Shown piece by piece: positions 8,841-17,184 of a stretch of DNA of 64,000 nt. The stretch covers positions 1 to 64,000 of the forward strand of contig DASXLI010000104.1 of the NCBI GenBank assembly GCA_036496285.1. Reading direction: 5' to 3'. Below the pieces are notes generated by a model. It ran no database searches. It worked only from the letters and a program-made list of their open reading frames with translations, and was not told the origin of the DNA. The first letter of the stretch is position 1; every line of letters starts with the position of its first letter. Origin of the DNA: DP-19 sp036496285 (GTDB lineage Bacteria > Desulfobacterota > Binatia > UTPRO1). The position numbers and the translations under genes were made by a program.

Positions 8841-10787
8841 CTAGCCGATCCCCATCGCCACCTCCGGGGACTCGGGCAGATCGCCGTTCCAGAGGCGATC
8901 GCCGATGAACGCCAGTAACGGCGGCCGATCCATGCGCACGCCCATCTCCCAGTAGACCGGCTTCGGGGCCGTTCCCCAGGCGTGAATCCACCCGGCATGG
9001 ATGCCGTGAAGATGGTGCGCGGCACAGATCGCAATGCGGTTGTCGCGCGTGTTGCCGCCGCCCCGCGATCGGAATCGCAGATGATGATCGTGCAGATTGC
9101 GCCGCGAGCTGCACGCCGGAACGGCGCAGTACCAGCGATCACGCTCGAAGATGGGGTCCCGATGCCGGCCGATTCCGGTCCAATACGCGATCACGTGCCG
9201 CAACATCCGTTCGAGCGCCGTCCAGCGCGGCTCGCCTGGCTGCGCGAAGGCGTCCATGGTGTCGCGTACCAGCGCCACGACGGACGCGGGCGCGATGAAC
9301 CGTACTTCTGCGTCGCGAACCTCATAGGTGGCGTGCGCACCGTTTTGCAGTGACGGATCCGGGGATCGAGCTCCGCGGGCCACGACGTCCGCCATTGCTA
9401 ACGCCGCCGGCGACGGAAGATCGGCGTCGAGCGGCGGCGGGTCGAGCGGAACGTGCGCGCCGAGCACGTCGCACCGCTCGAGCGTCCAGTCGACCTCTTC
9501 GGCCAGGCGCTGCGCGGTGACCATCGACGCGCGCGTGAGCCACGCGCCTTCATTTTCGCGGCACAGGACGGGCAACAACGTCAGGACGCGCGTCCACGAG
9601 ATGAGGCCCTTCTCGTAGCTGCCGGCAAACGCTGCCGTGCGGCGCACCGTCCGCTCGACCTTGAGGAGCGCCCATGCCTTCCGCGCGGACATCCCGAGCC
9701 GCTCGCGGACGTAGTCCTCGACCTTCGTGAAGCCGAGCGTCCGGTAGAGCTTCAGATCGACGAGTACCCGCAGCAGCCGGCCAATGCGCGGCTCGGCCGT
9801 GCGAATCGTGTGCATGGCGAACACGAGACGGGCGTCGAGGGTGAAGGGATCGCAAAGCGCCTGCGCGGCGCGAACGGGAGGCGTGGTGGTCGATTCCTTC
9901 GAAGAAGACGCGGCTCCCGGGCCCGCGCCGGAAGGACCCGCCGGTGTGTTCGAGATCGCCGCGATCGGGCCGGTCGCGACGCCGTCGATCCTGTGCTGGC
10001 GACGCGCAAGCCGCAGCGCTGCCAACAGTGCGCGATCGCCGAACGACGCGTCGGGCGGCCGCCCAGACGATGCCTCCGCCGCGATGATCTCCGCCGCACG
10101 CCACGGCACGAGGCACTGTCCCGCGACCCGGCTCGCCAGCTCGGCCGCGTGACGCCAGAGCGCGCGCACGCGCGCCGGGCACGCGATCCGCACGCGGACG
10201 GCGGGCTCGTCCTCGATCGTCCCGTCGTCCGCATCCGGATCGGGAGGCGCGCCGCTGCGGGTGCGCGCCGCCTTTGCGGACGCCTCGAGCTCTCGAGCAC
10301 TCCACGCGCGCGCCCGCGTGAGCCACTCCTGCTCATCTCGCCCATCTTGCTCATCTCGGGGCGCCACGCCGCAGAGCGTCCGTGCCTGCGCCCATGAGAT
10401 CTCGCCCCGATCGAACGCCGTGCCGATGCGCGGGAGAGCGTCGAGACGCGCCGCGACCCAGGCGGCCGATTCCAATGCGCGCCCTGAGATCCCGAGACGC
10501 TCGCGCGCGTAGTCGCCGACTCGCACGAAACCGAGACGCTGGTACCCTCGCCCTGCGAGGAACGCCTGCGCCGCGCCGCCCAGCTCCCGGCGCGCCGCCG
10601 CCTCGCTGCGCGCCGCGACGCACAGCTCGACGTCCGTCGCACGCGCGAGGCGCGTACGCTCCGTCTCGCGGACGCGCTCGGCGTCCGGATCGGCGGCCCT
10701 GCGATTGGTGCCGCGTAACCATGGTGCCGTCGCACGTCTCGATCGGCGCGCGACGCTACGTGAACGAGGGAAGCTGCGATACTGCAT
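8841..10787 (-). CDS. HNH endonuclease of the DUF222/13E12-type with internal duplication
   Basis: 648 aa. A C-terminal HNH motif is visible: LHDHHLRFRSRGG followed by NRIAICAAHHLHGIH. Upstream is a long helical region in which a ~60-residue unit occurs twice: (G)YQRLGFVRVGDYARERLGIS and YRTLGFTKVEDYVRERLGMS, each followed by a DRGEISWAQARTL / EKGLISWTRVLTL segment. DUF222-HNH proteins are widespread, often multicopy, and their role is poorly known; some are linked to mobile elements. The extreme N-terminus is Arg-rich and the start (ATG 10787) has a weak ribosome binding site. Confidence 0.85.
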   Translation of the reverse strand: MQYRSFPRSRSVARRSRRATAPWLRGTNRRAADPDAERVRETERTRLARATDVELCVAARSEAAARRELGGAAQAFLAGRGYQRLGFVRVGDYARERLGISGRALESAAWVAARLDALPRIGTAFDRGEISWAQARTLCGVAPRDEQDGRDEQEWLTRARAWSARELEASAKAARTRSGAPPDPDADDGTIEDEPAVRVRIACPARVRALWRHAAELASRVAGQCLVPWRAAEIIAAEASSGRPPDASFGDRALLAALRLARRQHRIDGVATGPIAAISNTPAGPSGAGPGAASSSKESTTTPPVRAAQALCDPFTLDARLVFAMHTIRTAEPRIGRLLRVLVDLKLYRTLGFTKVEDYVRERLGMSARKAWALLKVERTVRRTAAFAGSYEKGLISWTRVLTLLPVLCRENEGAWLTRASMVTAQRLAEEVDWTLERCDVLGAHVPLDPPPLDADLPSPAALAMADVVARGARSPDPSLQNGAHATYEVRDAEVRFIAPASVVALVRDTMDAFAQPGEPRWTALERMLRHVIAYWTGIGRHRDPIFERDRWYCAVPACSSRRNLHDHHLRFRSRGGGNTRDNRIAICAAHHLHGIHAGWIHAWGTAPKPVYWEMGVRMDRPPLLAFIGDRLWNGDLPESPEVAMGIG

Positions 10788-10902
10788 GCAATCGAACTCA
10801 GAGACGCCAACGTTAGAAATCCGATAGGCGAAGAAATAGCGAAAACAATCCTGAAAGTCAAGTCGTCAAGCACCGCGATAGTGCAGAAAGCCGATCCAAT
10901 CC

Positions 10903-11247
10903 TTGGAGCTCGACACCTTTGGTGGCCTCTACCGGGGCGGTTTTCCCGTCGACCGCGGTGGGGCGATAAACATCGAACGATCTCCAGCCGAGGATCTACA
11001 GTCGTTCATGGACCGCCGAAGGCTGCGACGTGAGATAGTCGAGGACGTCTACTTCCCGATCGCGGGCGAGAAGGCGAGATGGATGACCTACCGCGACGTA
11101 CACGAGTACGAGGGGTACAGCGATACCGAAACCGAGGTGTACTTCCTCCACGGGAGCTCGCTCTATCACTTCGTTCTCGACCCAGCCGAAGCCGAGTACC
11201 GGGGCGCGCTGGTCGAGATCGTCGAAAGCCTCCGTTTCACCGACTGA
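10903..11247 (+). CDS. Hypothetical ORF, possibly a 5'-truncated remnant
   Basis: Up to 114 aa from a TTG at 10903; there is no ATG or GTG upstream before the in-frame stop at 10879. The protein reads like the C-terminal part of a larger protein (YFPIAGEKARWMTYRDVHEY, then VEIVESLRFTD). Codon use and the preceding ~110 bp are less GC-rich than neighbours. Either a TTG-started gene or a remnant whose front was lost next to the HNH gene. No family recognised. Confidence 0.4.
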   Translation: MELDTFGGLYRGGFPVDRGGAINIERSPAEDLQSFMDRRRLRREIVEDVYFPIAGEKARWMTYRDVHEYEGYSDTETEVYFLHGSSLYHFVLDPAEAEYRGALVEIVESLRFTD

Positions 11248-11287
11248 TCGCCGATGGCGGGAGCCGCGCCGCGCCGTGCGACGCCGC

Positions 11288-12622
11288 CTACAGCAGCGTC
11301 CCGCCGAGAATCACGCTCGCCATCGTGAAGTAGATCATGATCCCGCTCACGTCGACGAGCGTCGCGACGAACGGCGCCGAGGCACTCGCGGGGTCGAAGC
11401 CGAGCTTGCGGAGGAAGAGCGGCAGCATCGAGCCGGCGAGCGTGCCCCAGGTGACGACGCCGATCAGGCTGAACGAGACCGTCAGGGCGATCAGCATGTA
11501 GTGCTCGCCGTAGGTGTGGAAGAGCTCCTGCCAGAGCAGGATGCGGATGAAGCCGATGGTCGCGAGGATGGAGCCGAGCGCGAGGCCGGCGGCGAGCTCG
11601 CGGCGCACGACGCGCCACCAGTCGCGCAACCGGACCTCGCCGAGCGCGAGCGCGCGCACGACGAGGGTCGACGCCTGGGAGCCGGAGTTGCCGCCGCTCG
11701 AGATGATGAGCGGGACGAAGAGCGCGAGGACGACGGCGCGCGCGATCTCGCTCTCGAAGCGGCCCATGGCGGTCGCCGTCAGCATCTCGCCGATGAAGAG
11801 CGCCGAGAGCCAGCCGGCGCGCTTGCGCAGCATGGTCGCGAAGCGGATCTCGAGATACGGCTCGTCGAGGGCCTCCATGCCGCCGATCTTCTGGATGTCC
11901 TCGGTCGCCTCCTCCTGCACGACGTCGACGATGTCGTCGACGGTGACGATGCCCTTCACGCGGCGCTCGTCGTCGAGGACGGGGATGGCGAGGAAGTTGT
12001 GCTCCTGGAAGAGGCGGCTGAGCGCCTCCTGGTCCATGTCGACGTGCGCAGTCACGACGTCGGTGTGCATGATGTCGCGCACCGTCTTCGTCGGCGGCGC
12101 GGAGAAGAGCTCGCGGAACGTGACCACGCCGAGGAGGCGCTGCGCGGGGTCGAGGACGTACACGTAGTAGATGGTCTCCAGGCGTTCGCGCGCCTGCCGG
12201 CGCAGGTAGGTGATCGCCTCGTCGACGCTCATCTCGGGGCGGAGGCGCGCGTAGTCCGGGTTCATCAAGCCGCCGGCCTCGTCCTCGGCGTAGGCGAGGA
12301 GCGCCGACACCTCGCGATGGGCGCTGTCGTCGAGCAGGGCGAGCAGGCTCTGCCGATCCTCCTCGGGCGCCGCCTGGATCACGTCGGCGGCGTCGTCGAG
12401 CGGCAGGAGACGCATCCAGAAGCGGCGCTCCGGCATCGTCGTGCGCAGGATCAGCTCCGCCTGGTCGCGCGCCGGCAGCGCGAGCAGGAAGTCCTCGGCC
12501 TCGGCTGGCGGGAAGAGGTGCAGCCCCTCGAGGCGTTCCTCCGTCGAGAGGACGGGCCACGCCTCCTGGAGGTCGGTCGTCACGTCGGGCTTCTCGCGCA
12601 CGTCGTCGCGCAGCGCGCTCAT
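11288..12622 (-). CDS. mgtE: Magnesium transporter MgtE
   Basis: 444 aa from ATG 12622 (an ATG three codons earlier is possible). N-terminal helical superhelix domain (~1-125), two CBS domains (~130-255, including VRDIMHTDVVTAHVDMD and VKGIVTVDDIVDVV), a long connecting helix, then five transmembrane helices with the signature LIISSGGNSGSQAST. This is the full MgtE architecture: a Mg2+-gated inner-membrane channel that closes when cytosolic Mg2+ occupies the CBS/N domains. No M-box-like leader was recognisable upstream. Confidence 0.96.
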   Translation of the reverse strand: MSALRDDVREKPDVTTDLQEAWPVLSTEERLEGLHLFPPAEAEDFLLALPARDQAELILRTTMPERRFWMRLLPLDDAADVIQAAPEEDRQSLLALLDDSAHREVSALLAYAEDEAGGLMNPDYARLRPEMSVDEAITYLRRQARERLETIYYVYVLDPAQRLLGVVTFRELFSAPPTKTVRDIMHTDVVTAHVDMDQEALSRLFQEHNFLAIPVLDDERRVKGIVTVDDIVDVVQEEATEDIQKIGGMEALDEPYLEIRFATMLRKRAGWLSALFIGEMLTATAMGRFESEIARAVVLALFVPLIISSGGNSGSQASTLVVRALALGEVRLRDWWRVVRRELAAGLALGSILATIGFIRILLWQELFHTYGEHYMLIALTVSFSLIGVVTWGTLAGSMLPLFLRKLGFDPASASAPFVATLVDVSGIMIYFTMASVILGGTLL

Positions 12623-13057
12623 CGCGCACACCTCCGCCGCGCGACGGGGCGCGCCGGGCGATGCACGTGACGGACGGATGCGAAGAGTGCCACCTCGAGA
12701 CCTCCTGCCGCCCGCGACCGGCGTGAGATCGAGATGGCCGGTGGGGCTACTGCGGACGACGTCTGCCGTCGCTACTCATACTCGCCTCGTCCCTATCCCA
12801 TGCGCCCAAACGCGTCTACGCGTCGGGCGCGATGACACGTCGGACGCGGCGACGGGCTGCGACGCGTCGGGCGTCCCGCACGGCCAGCCCGGACGGCGCC
12901 GTCGCGGACCGCGTCTGTTCAAAACCCGTCCGCCGCCGCACATTGCTGTACGTCGCGACCGGCCCGGAGTGCGCTAACTCCCTGTTCTTCCGGATTTTCC
13001 GCTCGTGGAATGTTTCATGCTGAATCGCAAAGCATCTCGGTTGTCGGGGAGGGGACG
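12623..13057. other. Intergenic stretch with no recognised gene
   Basis: About 430 bp upstream of mgtE and before a small possible ORF. GC-rich with several short direct and inverted CG-rich words (for example gcgtcgggcg twice around 12818-12870). No convincing coding frame, tRNA or known riboswitch consensus was seen on either strand. The mgtE promoter and leader should be here. Confidence 0.5.
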
Positions 13058-13216
13058 ATGATGCTGCGATTGGCGAAGGAAGGGACGCGCAAGCCGCCGA
13101 AGCGGATGGTTGCCGCGGGACGCAAGATCAACGGCACGTGGCAGGTGAAGACGTTCCTGCCCGCCGCGAACGAGCCGCGCGAGCCGTTCTGGCAGACGCC
13201 GCCGCGCGCGCGCTGA
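13058..13216 (+). CDS. Possible small basic protein
   Basis: 52 aa from ATG 13058, chosen because GGGGAGGGG sits 3 bp upstream. Basic (many Lys/Arg) and ending in a Pro-rich PFWQTPPRAR. No family recognised. The ribosome binding site is the main argument that it is real. Confidence 0.4.
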   Translation: MMLRLAKEGTRKPPKRMVAAGRKINGTWQVKTFLPAANEPREPFWQTPPRAR

Positions 13217-13314
13217 TCGCACGTCGCGCGGACGCCGTAGGACGATCGCGCGACGCACGACGTGGTGGAGTGGGGCGGAGGGGTACGCAGCACGGAGCTG
13301 CGTCGAGGCGGAGC

Positions 13315-13338
13315 GCGAGCGGGACCCGTCCCGCTCGC
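13315..13338. terminator. 11-bp perfect inverted repeat between convergent genes
   Basis: Arms GCGAGCGGGAC (13315-13325) and GTCCCGCTCGC (13328-13338) pair perfectly around a 2-nt centre, immediately beyond the regulator gene's stop and downstream of the small plus-strand ORF. There is no T run, so a bidirectional GC hairpin terminator is inferred, not shown. Confidence 0.5.
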
Positions 13339-13343
13339 AACGC

Positions 13344-13994
13344 CTACTGGACGATGCCCTTGCGCACCGCGAAGCGCACGATCTCGGCCGTGTTGTGGAG
13401 GTCGAGCTTCTCCATCACGTGCTTGCGGTGGCTTTCGACGGTGTTGATGCTGAGCGACAGGATGCGCGCGATCTCCTTGTTGGTCTTGCCCTCGGAGATG
13501 AGCTGGAGCACCTCGCGCTCGCGGCCGGTGAGGCGTGACAGCGTGTCCTCGCCGCCGCCCGGTCCCGCGTCGTTCAGGTAGCCGTCGAGCAGCACCTTCG
13601 ACACCGAGGGGCTGAAGTACGAGCCGCCGCGGGCCAGCGACTTCACGGCCTTGATGAGGTCGAGATCCTCGGAGTCCTTGAGCAGGTAGCCTTTCGCGCC
13701 GGCCTTCAGCGCCTGGCGTACGTAGACGTCGTCCGAATGCATCGACAGGATCAGCACCGCGATCCCGTCGGTGCCCTTCATGATCTGGTTCGTCGCCTCG
13801 ATGCCGTTCAGGCCGGGGAGACCGATGTCGATGACGATGACGGTCGGGCGCAGGCGCTTGGCGGACTCGACGGCGCCGCGCCCGTCACCCACCTCACCGG
13901 CGATTTCGATCTCGGCGTCCGACTCCAGGATCTTCCGTAGTCCCTGGCGTACGACGGTATGATCCTCGGCGAGGAGCACGCGAATCTTGCTCAT
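13344..13994 (-). CDS. NarL/FixJ-type response regulator
   Basis: 216 aa. Receiver domain (1-120) with acidic pair Glu10-Asp11, phospho-acceptor Asp56 in VIDIGLPG, Ser84 and Lys106 in YLLKDS; LuxR-type helix-turn-helix at ~150-210 (LTGREREVLQLISEGKTNKE, then SINTVESHRKHVMEKL). A DNA-binding two-component output protein. No histidine kinase is encoded nearby, so its partner lies elsewhere. The gene upstream on the same strand encodes a small membrane-anchored protein ending 15 bp before this start, so the two may be co-transcribed. Confidence 0.93.
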   Translation of the reverse strand: MSKIRVLLAEDHTVVRQGLRKILESDAEIEIAGEVGDGRGAVESAKRLRPTVIVIDIGLPGLNGIEATNQIMKGTDGIAVLILSMHSDDVYVRQALKAGAKGYLLKDSEDLDLIKAVKSLARGGSYFSPSVSKVLLDGYLNDAGPGGGEDTLSRLTGREREVLQLISEGKTNKEIARILSLSINTVESHRKHVMEKLDLHNTAEIVRFAVRKGIVQ

Positions 13995-14009
13995 AGGGGG
14001 ATTTTCCTT

Positions 14010-14348
14010 TCACGCGATGAGGAACGCCAGGATGAACCCGACCATGGCCGCCAACGCGACTTGCAACAACAATGGCATGCCTGACGAGGCGTCGAGGGCG
14101 CGCCCGAGTCGATCGAGCACGAGCTCGTCGGGAATGCCGCGCGGCCGACCGGCGGGATCGGGGAGAATCCCCGCCTCGTAGAGCTGCTTGCTCGAGCGGA
14201 ACGACTCGACCTGCCGAGCCCACTGCTCAAAGGCCCGTTCCCCTTCGCGAACCTCGGCAACGAGGGCTCCGAGCTCCGAGTCGTCAGTCTGCCCGAGTGC
14301 GAAATCCAACACCCGGAGGACGTCCAGTGCTTCGCCGACCGATCCCAT
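14010..14348 (-). CDS. Small C-terminally membrane-anchored protein, unknown function
   Basis: 112 aa from ATG 14348; a TTG at 14486 would add ~46 residues of Pro/Arg-rich sequence. The body is acidic and helical and the protein ends in one hydrophobic helix (LLLQVALAAMVGFILAFLIA), a tail-anchor arrangement. It precedes the response regulator on the same strand by 15 bp. No family recognised; a link to signalling is only positional. Confidence 0.55.
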   Translation of the reverse strand: MGSVGEALDVLRVLDFALGQTDDSELGALVAEVREGERAFEQWARQVESFRSSKQLYEAGILPDPAGRPRGIPDELVLDRLGRALDASSGMPLLLQVALAAMVGFILAFLIA

Positions 14349-14657
14349 GGCCGTCGAGCGACCACTGTTCCCGGCTGCAGGCCGTTCATTGTCCTCCCGC
14401 TCTGGTGGCGGCGGGGACCGGAGGTAGGTAAGGGCAGCTTTGGTCCCCATGTATGGGTCAACTTTGCTCCCGTACGGACGTGACAAGTGCAGGCTAGAGG
14501 CGACACAACATCCTTGTCAAGGAAATCACGCCTCGTAAGCGCGCGACCCTGCAGCACCCTATAGCGCGGTACCTAGGCACGGTCCTGGAAGGCCCGTGTC
14601 CAGGCCCATCGTGAGCCGTCGCGCGCCACGAGGCGCGCGGGGGAGCAGCCGCGGGGG

Positions 14658-15146
14658 CTAAATCAAATCATCGTCCTCTTCCGGACCCACGTCGTCGTCG
14701 AACTCGTCGAAGTCGTGGCCGCGCGATCCGAGCGCCAGCGAGGGCTGCAGCTCGTCATCGGGCGTCACGACCTCGCGGTTGCGGAGGTCGTTCAGCTGGC
14801 TGCGGAGCTGGACGATCAGCTCGTCGCGCTCCTTGAGCTGACGCTCGAGCTGGGCGACGCGGGCCTCGTGGTGGCGCAGCGTCGCGATCTCCCGCATCAT
14901 CTCGGTGAGCCGCTTCTCGGAGCCGGACTTCTCGCGCTCGAGCTTCGCCTTCAGCGCGACGACCTCGCGGCTCGCGGCGGACGCGGCCGCCGGCCCCGGG
15001 GCGCGCGGCGCGGCGGCCCGGCTCTTGGCGGCGCTACGCGGCGCCGCCTTCTTGCGTGACGCGGCAGCACGGGCTGGCGCGCGGCGGGCGACGGGCTTGC
15101 GGCTCTTCGCCGCGCGTGCGGTCTTTCGCGGTTTCCTGGTCGGCAT
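14658..15146 (-). CDS. Histone-tail-like basic coiled-coil protein with acidic C-terminus
   Basis: 162 aa. Residues 1-60 are an Ala/Lys/Arg/Pro-rich tail with KPRKTARAAKSRK-type repeats reminiscent of histone H1 tails and bacterial H1-like proteins. Residues ~62-125 form a strong coiled coil (ALKAKLEREK, ARVAQLERQLKERDELIVQL). The last ~25 residues are highly acidic (FDEFDDDVGPEEDDD). DNA or RNA binding through the basic tail is inferred. It lies 11 bp upstream of the acyltransferase stop on the same strand. Confidence 0.75.
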   Translation of the reverse strand: MPTRKPRKTARAAKSRKPVARRAPARAAASRKKAAPRSAAKSRAAAPRAPGPAAASAASREVVALKAKLEREKSGSEKRLTEMMREIATLRHHEARVAQLERQLKERDELIVQLRSQLNDLRNREVVTPDDELQPSLALGSRGHDFDEFDDDVGPEEDDDLI

Positions 15147-15157
15147 CGAAGTCCTCC

Positions 15158-16027
15158 TCAGCGCTCGTACACGTCCGGTTCTCCGACCGGTCGGGTTCGC
15201 CAGCGCCGATGCGTCCAGAGCCAGTGATCGGGGTACTCACGGATCATGGCTTCGAGGATCGCGGTGCAGCGTTGCGTGAACTCGCGAGCCGCTTGATCGC
15301 GGTCCGCCATACTCGCAAACGGAACGCGAGGCAAGATCACGATGCGGTGACGCGCGCTGGCTCCCTCGCGCACGAGAAAGGCCGGATGGACGATGGCTTT
15401 GGAGCGGGCGACGATGCGGCCGAACCCGGCGTTCGTGCTGGCCTGCTTGCCGAAGAACTCGACGAACACGCCGGTCCGACGCGACGCGTTCTGGTCGAGC
15501 GGGAGCACGACCAGCTCGTGGCCGGCGAGCGCGCGCAGCACGCCGCGCGCCGCCGCGTGCTTGCGCATGGTCAGCGTGCCGCCCCGGCGGCGCAGACGCT
15601 CGACGAAGCGGTCGATGAGCGGGTTCTTGATGGTCTGGTGCACCAGGTGCACCGGGTAGCCGAGCAGGCCGTGCGCGTAGGCGAAGAGCTCCCAGTTGCC
15701 GAAGTGTCCCGTCAGCACGAGCACGCCGCCCTCGGCGAGGGTCGCGGGCAGCTCGTCGCGCCAGAGGCGCTCGTCGCTGAAGCCGATGCGCTCGCGCACG
15801 TTCTCCGGCGTGAGGCGGGCGAGCTGCGCGCACTCGGCGATCATGCGGCCGAGGTTGCGGTAGCTGGCGAGCAGGATCCGCATGCGCTCGGCCTCCAACT
15901 TCTCAGGAAACGCGATCGCGAGGTTGGTGAGGCCGATGCGGCGATGGCGGCGGTCGAGACGGATCGCGAGCGCGGCGACGCCAGCCGCGAGCCGCATCGC
16001 GAGCGCGAGGGGTAGGGTGGCGAGCAC
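15158..16027 (-). CDS. Lipid A biosynthesis (LpxL/HtrB-like) lysophospholipid acyltransferase
   Basis: 289 aa from GTG 16027, but homology-like sequence (LHHWLEYAGFRLVYG) extends ~20 residues further upstream, to about 16090, where there is no ATG, GTG or TTG; the next upstream ATG (16312) would overlap the ferritin-like gene by 178 bp. Catalytic HxxxxD is seen in TGHFGNWE (His plus Glu, as in LpxL-type enzymes), with RRGGTLTMRK and LPLDQNASRRTGVFVEFFG matching the family. It transfers an acyl chain from acyl-ACP to a lipid acceptor at the inner membrane. The missing start is notable. Confidence 0.85.
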   Translation of the reverse strand: MLATLPLALAMRLAAGVAALAIRLDRRHRRIGLTNLAIAFPEKLEAERMRILLASYRNLGRMIAECAQLARLTPENVRERIGFSDERLWRDELPATLAEGGVLVLTGHFGNWELFAYAHGLLGYPVHLVHQTIKNPLIDRFVERLRRRGGTLTMRKHAAARGVLRALAGHELVVLPLDQNASRRTGVFVEFFGKQASTNAGFGRIVARSKAIVHPAFLVREGASARHRIVILPRVPFASMADRDQAAREFTQRCTAILEAMIREYPDHWLWTHRRWRTRPVGEPDVYER

Positions 16028-16134
16028 GCCGTAGACGAGTCGGAAGCCGGCGTACTCGAGCCAATGATGGAGCTTCGGGGCCGCCTCCGGGCCGGCGTGG
16101 CGGGCGGCGTCGTTCGCCCGGCTCGGAGCCGAGA

Positions 16135-16701
16135 CTACGATGCGGCCGTCTCCGAGAGCGAGAAGCCGAACGCCTCGCGCTCCTTCGCCTCGAGCTCGCG
16201 GAAGACCCGGCGATCGGCCTCGCGATAGCGCGCGAGGAGCGCGTCGACCCGCGCGTGGCCGCCCGGGCCGGCCATCTCGCGCAGCTTGTTCTCCATCCAC
16301 GAGATGTGCCACTTCTCGTCCTTGGTCACCTCGTGGAGGACGGCCAGCGTCTCGGGATCCACGGTCGGCGAGGCGGCATGTGCGAGATAGCGTTGATGGG
16401 CGCGCTCCTCGACGACCACGGTCAGCGCGAAGAGCTGCTCGTACGTCTTCGGAATCCCGACCTCGAGGCCCATGCGCCGCTGGTAGCCGTCGTCGATGCG
16501 CAGCGGCACGCCGCCGAGCTCCGTGATGCGCTTCGTCCAGAGCCAGGCGTGGTGCGTCTCCTCCTCGAGGTGCTTCGAGAGCTTCACCTGCGCGTCCGGG
16601 TCGTCGATGCGCTGGATCAGGCGCAGGAGGAGCGTCGCGCCGCGGATTTCGGCGTCGCGGTAGTAGCTGAACATCCTGAGGAGGTTGGGATCGACGGCCA
16701 T
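16135..16701 (-). CDS. Ferritin-like diiron protein
   Basis: 188 aa from ATG 16701; earlier open frame is non-coding in composition. Two carboxylate/His helix pairs typical of diiron ferritin-like proteins are seen: EEETHHAWLW, VEERAHQRYL and HEVTKDEKWH. Likely a four-helix-bundle oxidase, peroxidase or hydroxylase in the rubrerythrin/MiaE-like superfamily; exact substrate unclear. Its stop lies in the N-terminal coding region of the acyltransferase, suggesting translational coupling. Confidence 0.8.
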   Translation of the reverse strand: MAVDPNLLRMFSYYRDAEIRGATLLLRLIQRIDDPDAQVKLSKHLEEETHHAWLWTKRITELGGVPLRIDDGYQRRMGLEVGIPKTYEQLFALTVVVEERAHQRYLAHAASPTVDPETLAVLHEVTKDEKWHISWMENKLREMAGPGGHARVDALLARYREADRRVFRELEAKEREAFGFSLSETAAS

Positions 16702-16947
16702 GGACGTCCTGCCCGGGACCGGAAGCGGGGGTCGGTCCCTATATACAAAGGGCGGTCTCCGAACGCCATTCGCGCCGGCTGGGCGAGACGTACGGGCCGG
16801 GGTGTCTCGCCGGTGTCGGCGGCAGCGCACGGGTGCGCCCTTTTGGTGCAGATTTTCTTGCCGCGTGGCTCGGTTCTGTGTTAACGCCTGCGCGCTTGTC
16901 CCGCGCGAGGTCTTCGCGCATGCGTCGCCAACCAGGAGGGCAGCAGC

Positions 16948-17148
16948 GTGGCTCGTGGTAAAGTGAAGTGGTTCAACGCTCAGAAGGGCTATGGTTTCAT
17001 CACCGCCGATGACGGTCAGGACGTGTTCGTCCACTACTCGGCCATCAGCGGCGAGGGCTTCCGCTCGCTGCAAGAAGGGGAAAGCGTCGAGTTCGAGATC
17101 GCGCAGGGCCCGAAAGGGCTACAAGCCGCGAACGTCACGAAGGCCTGA
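16948..17148 (+). CDS. Cold-shock domain protein (CspA family)
   Basis: 66 aa from GTG 16948 with AGGAGGG 9 bp upstream. One cold-shock OB-fold with RNP1 KGYGFIT (13-19) and RNP2 VFVHYS (26-31). Single-stranded nucleic-acid-binding RNA chaperone; whether cold-inducible is unknown. The 5' region of ~245 bp back to the divergent ferritin-like gene would hold the leader. Confidence 0.96.
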   Translation: MARGKVKWFNAQKGYGFITADDGQDVFVHYSAISGEGFRSLQEGESVEFEIAQGPKGLQAANVTKA

Positions 17149-17156
17149 CGGATCGC

Positions 17157-17182
17157 GCGGCCGCCGCTCCGGCGGGGGCCGC
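17157..17182. terminator. GC-rich hairpin between convergent genes
   Basis: GCGGCCGCCG (17157-17166) pairs with the CGGC...GGCCGC side of 17170-17182 with a small bulge, just after the cold-shock stop and overlapping the approach to the dehydrogenase stop. No T run; a shared terminator is inferred. Confidence 0.35.
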
Positions 17183-17184
17183 CC

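Noticed and set aside
12623..13057. Possible M-box riboswitch before mgtE
   Set aside because: No recognisable M-box core sequence or terminator in the right orientation.
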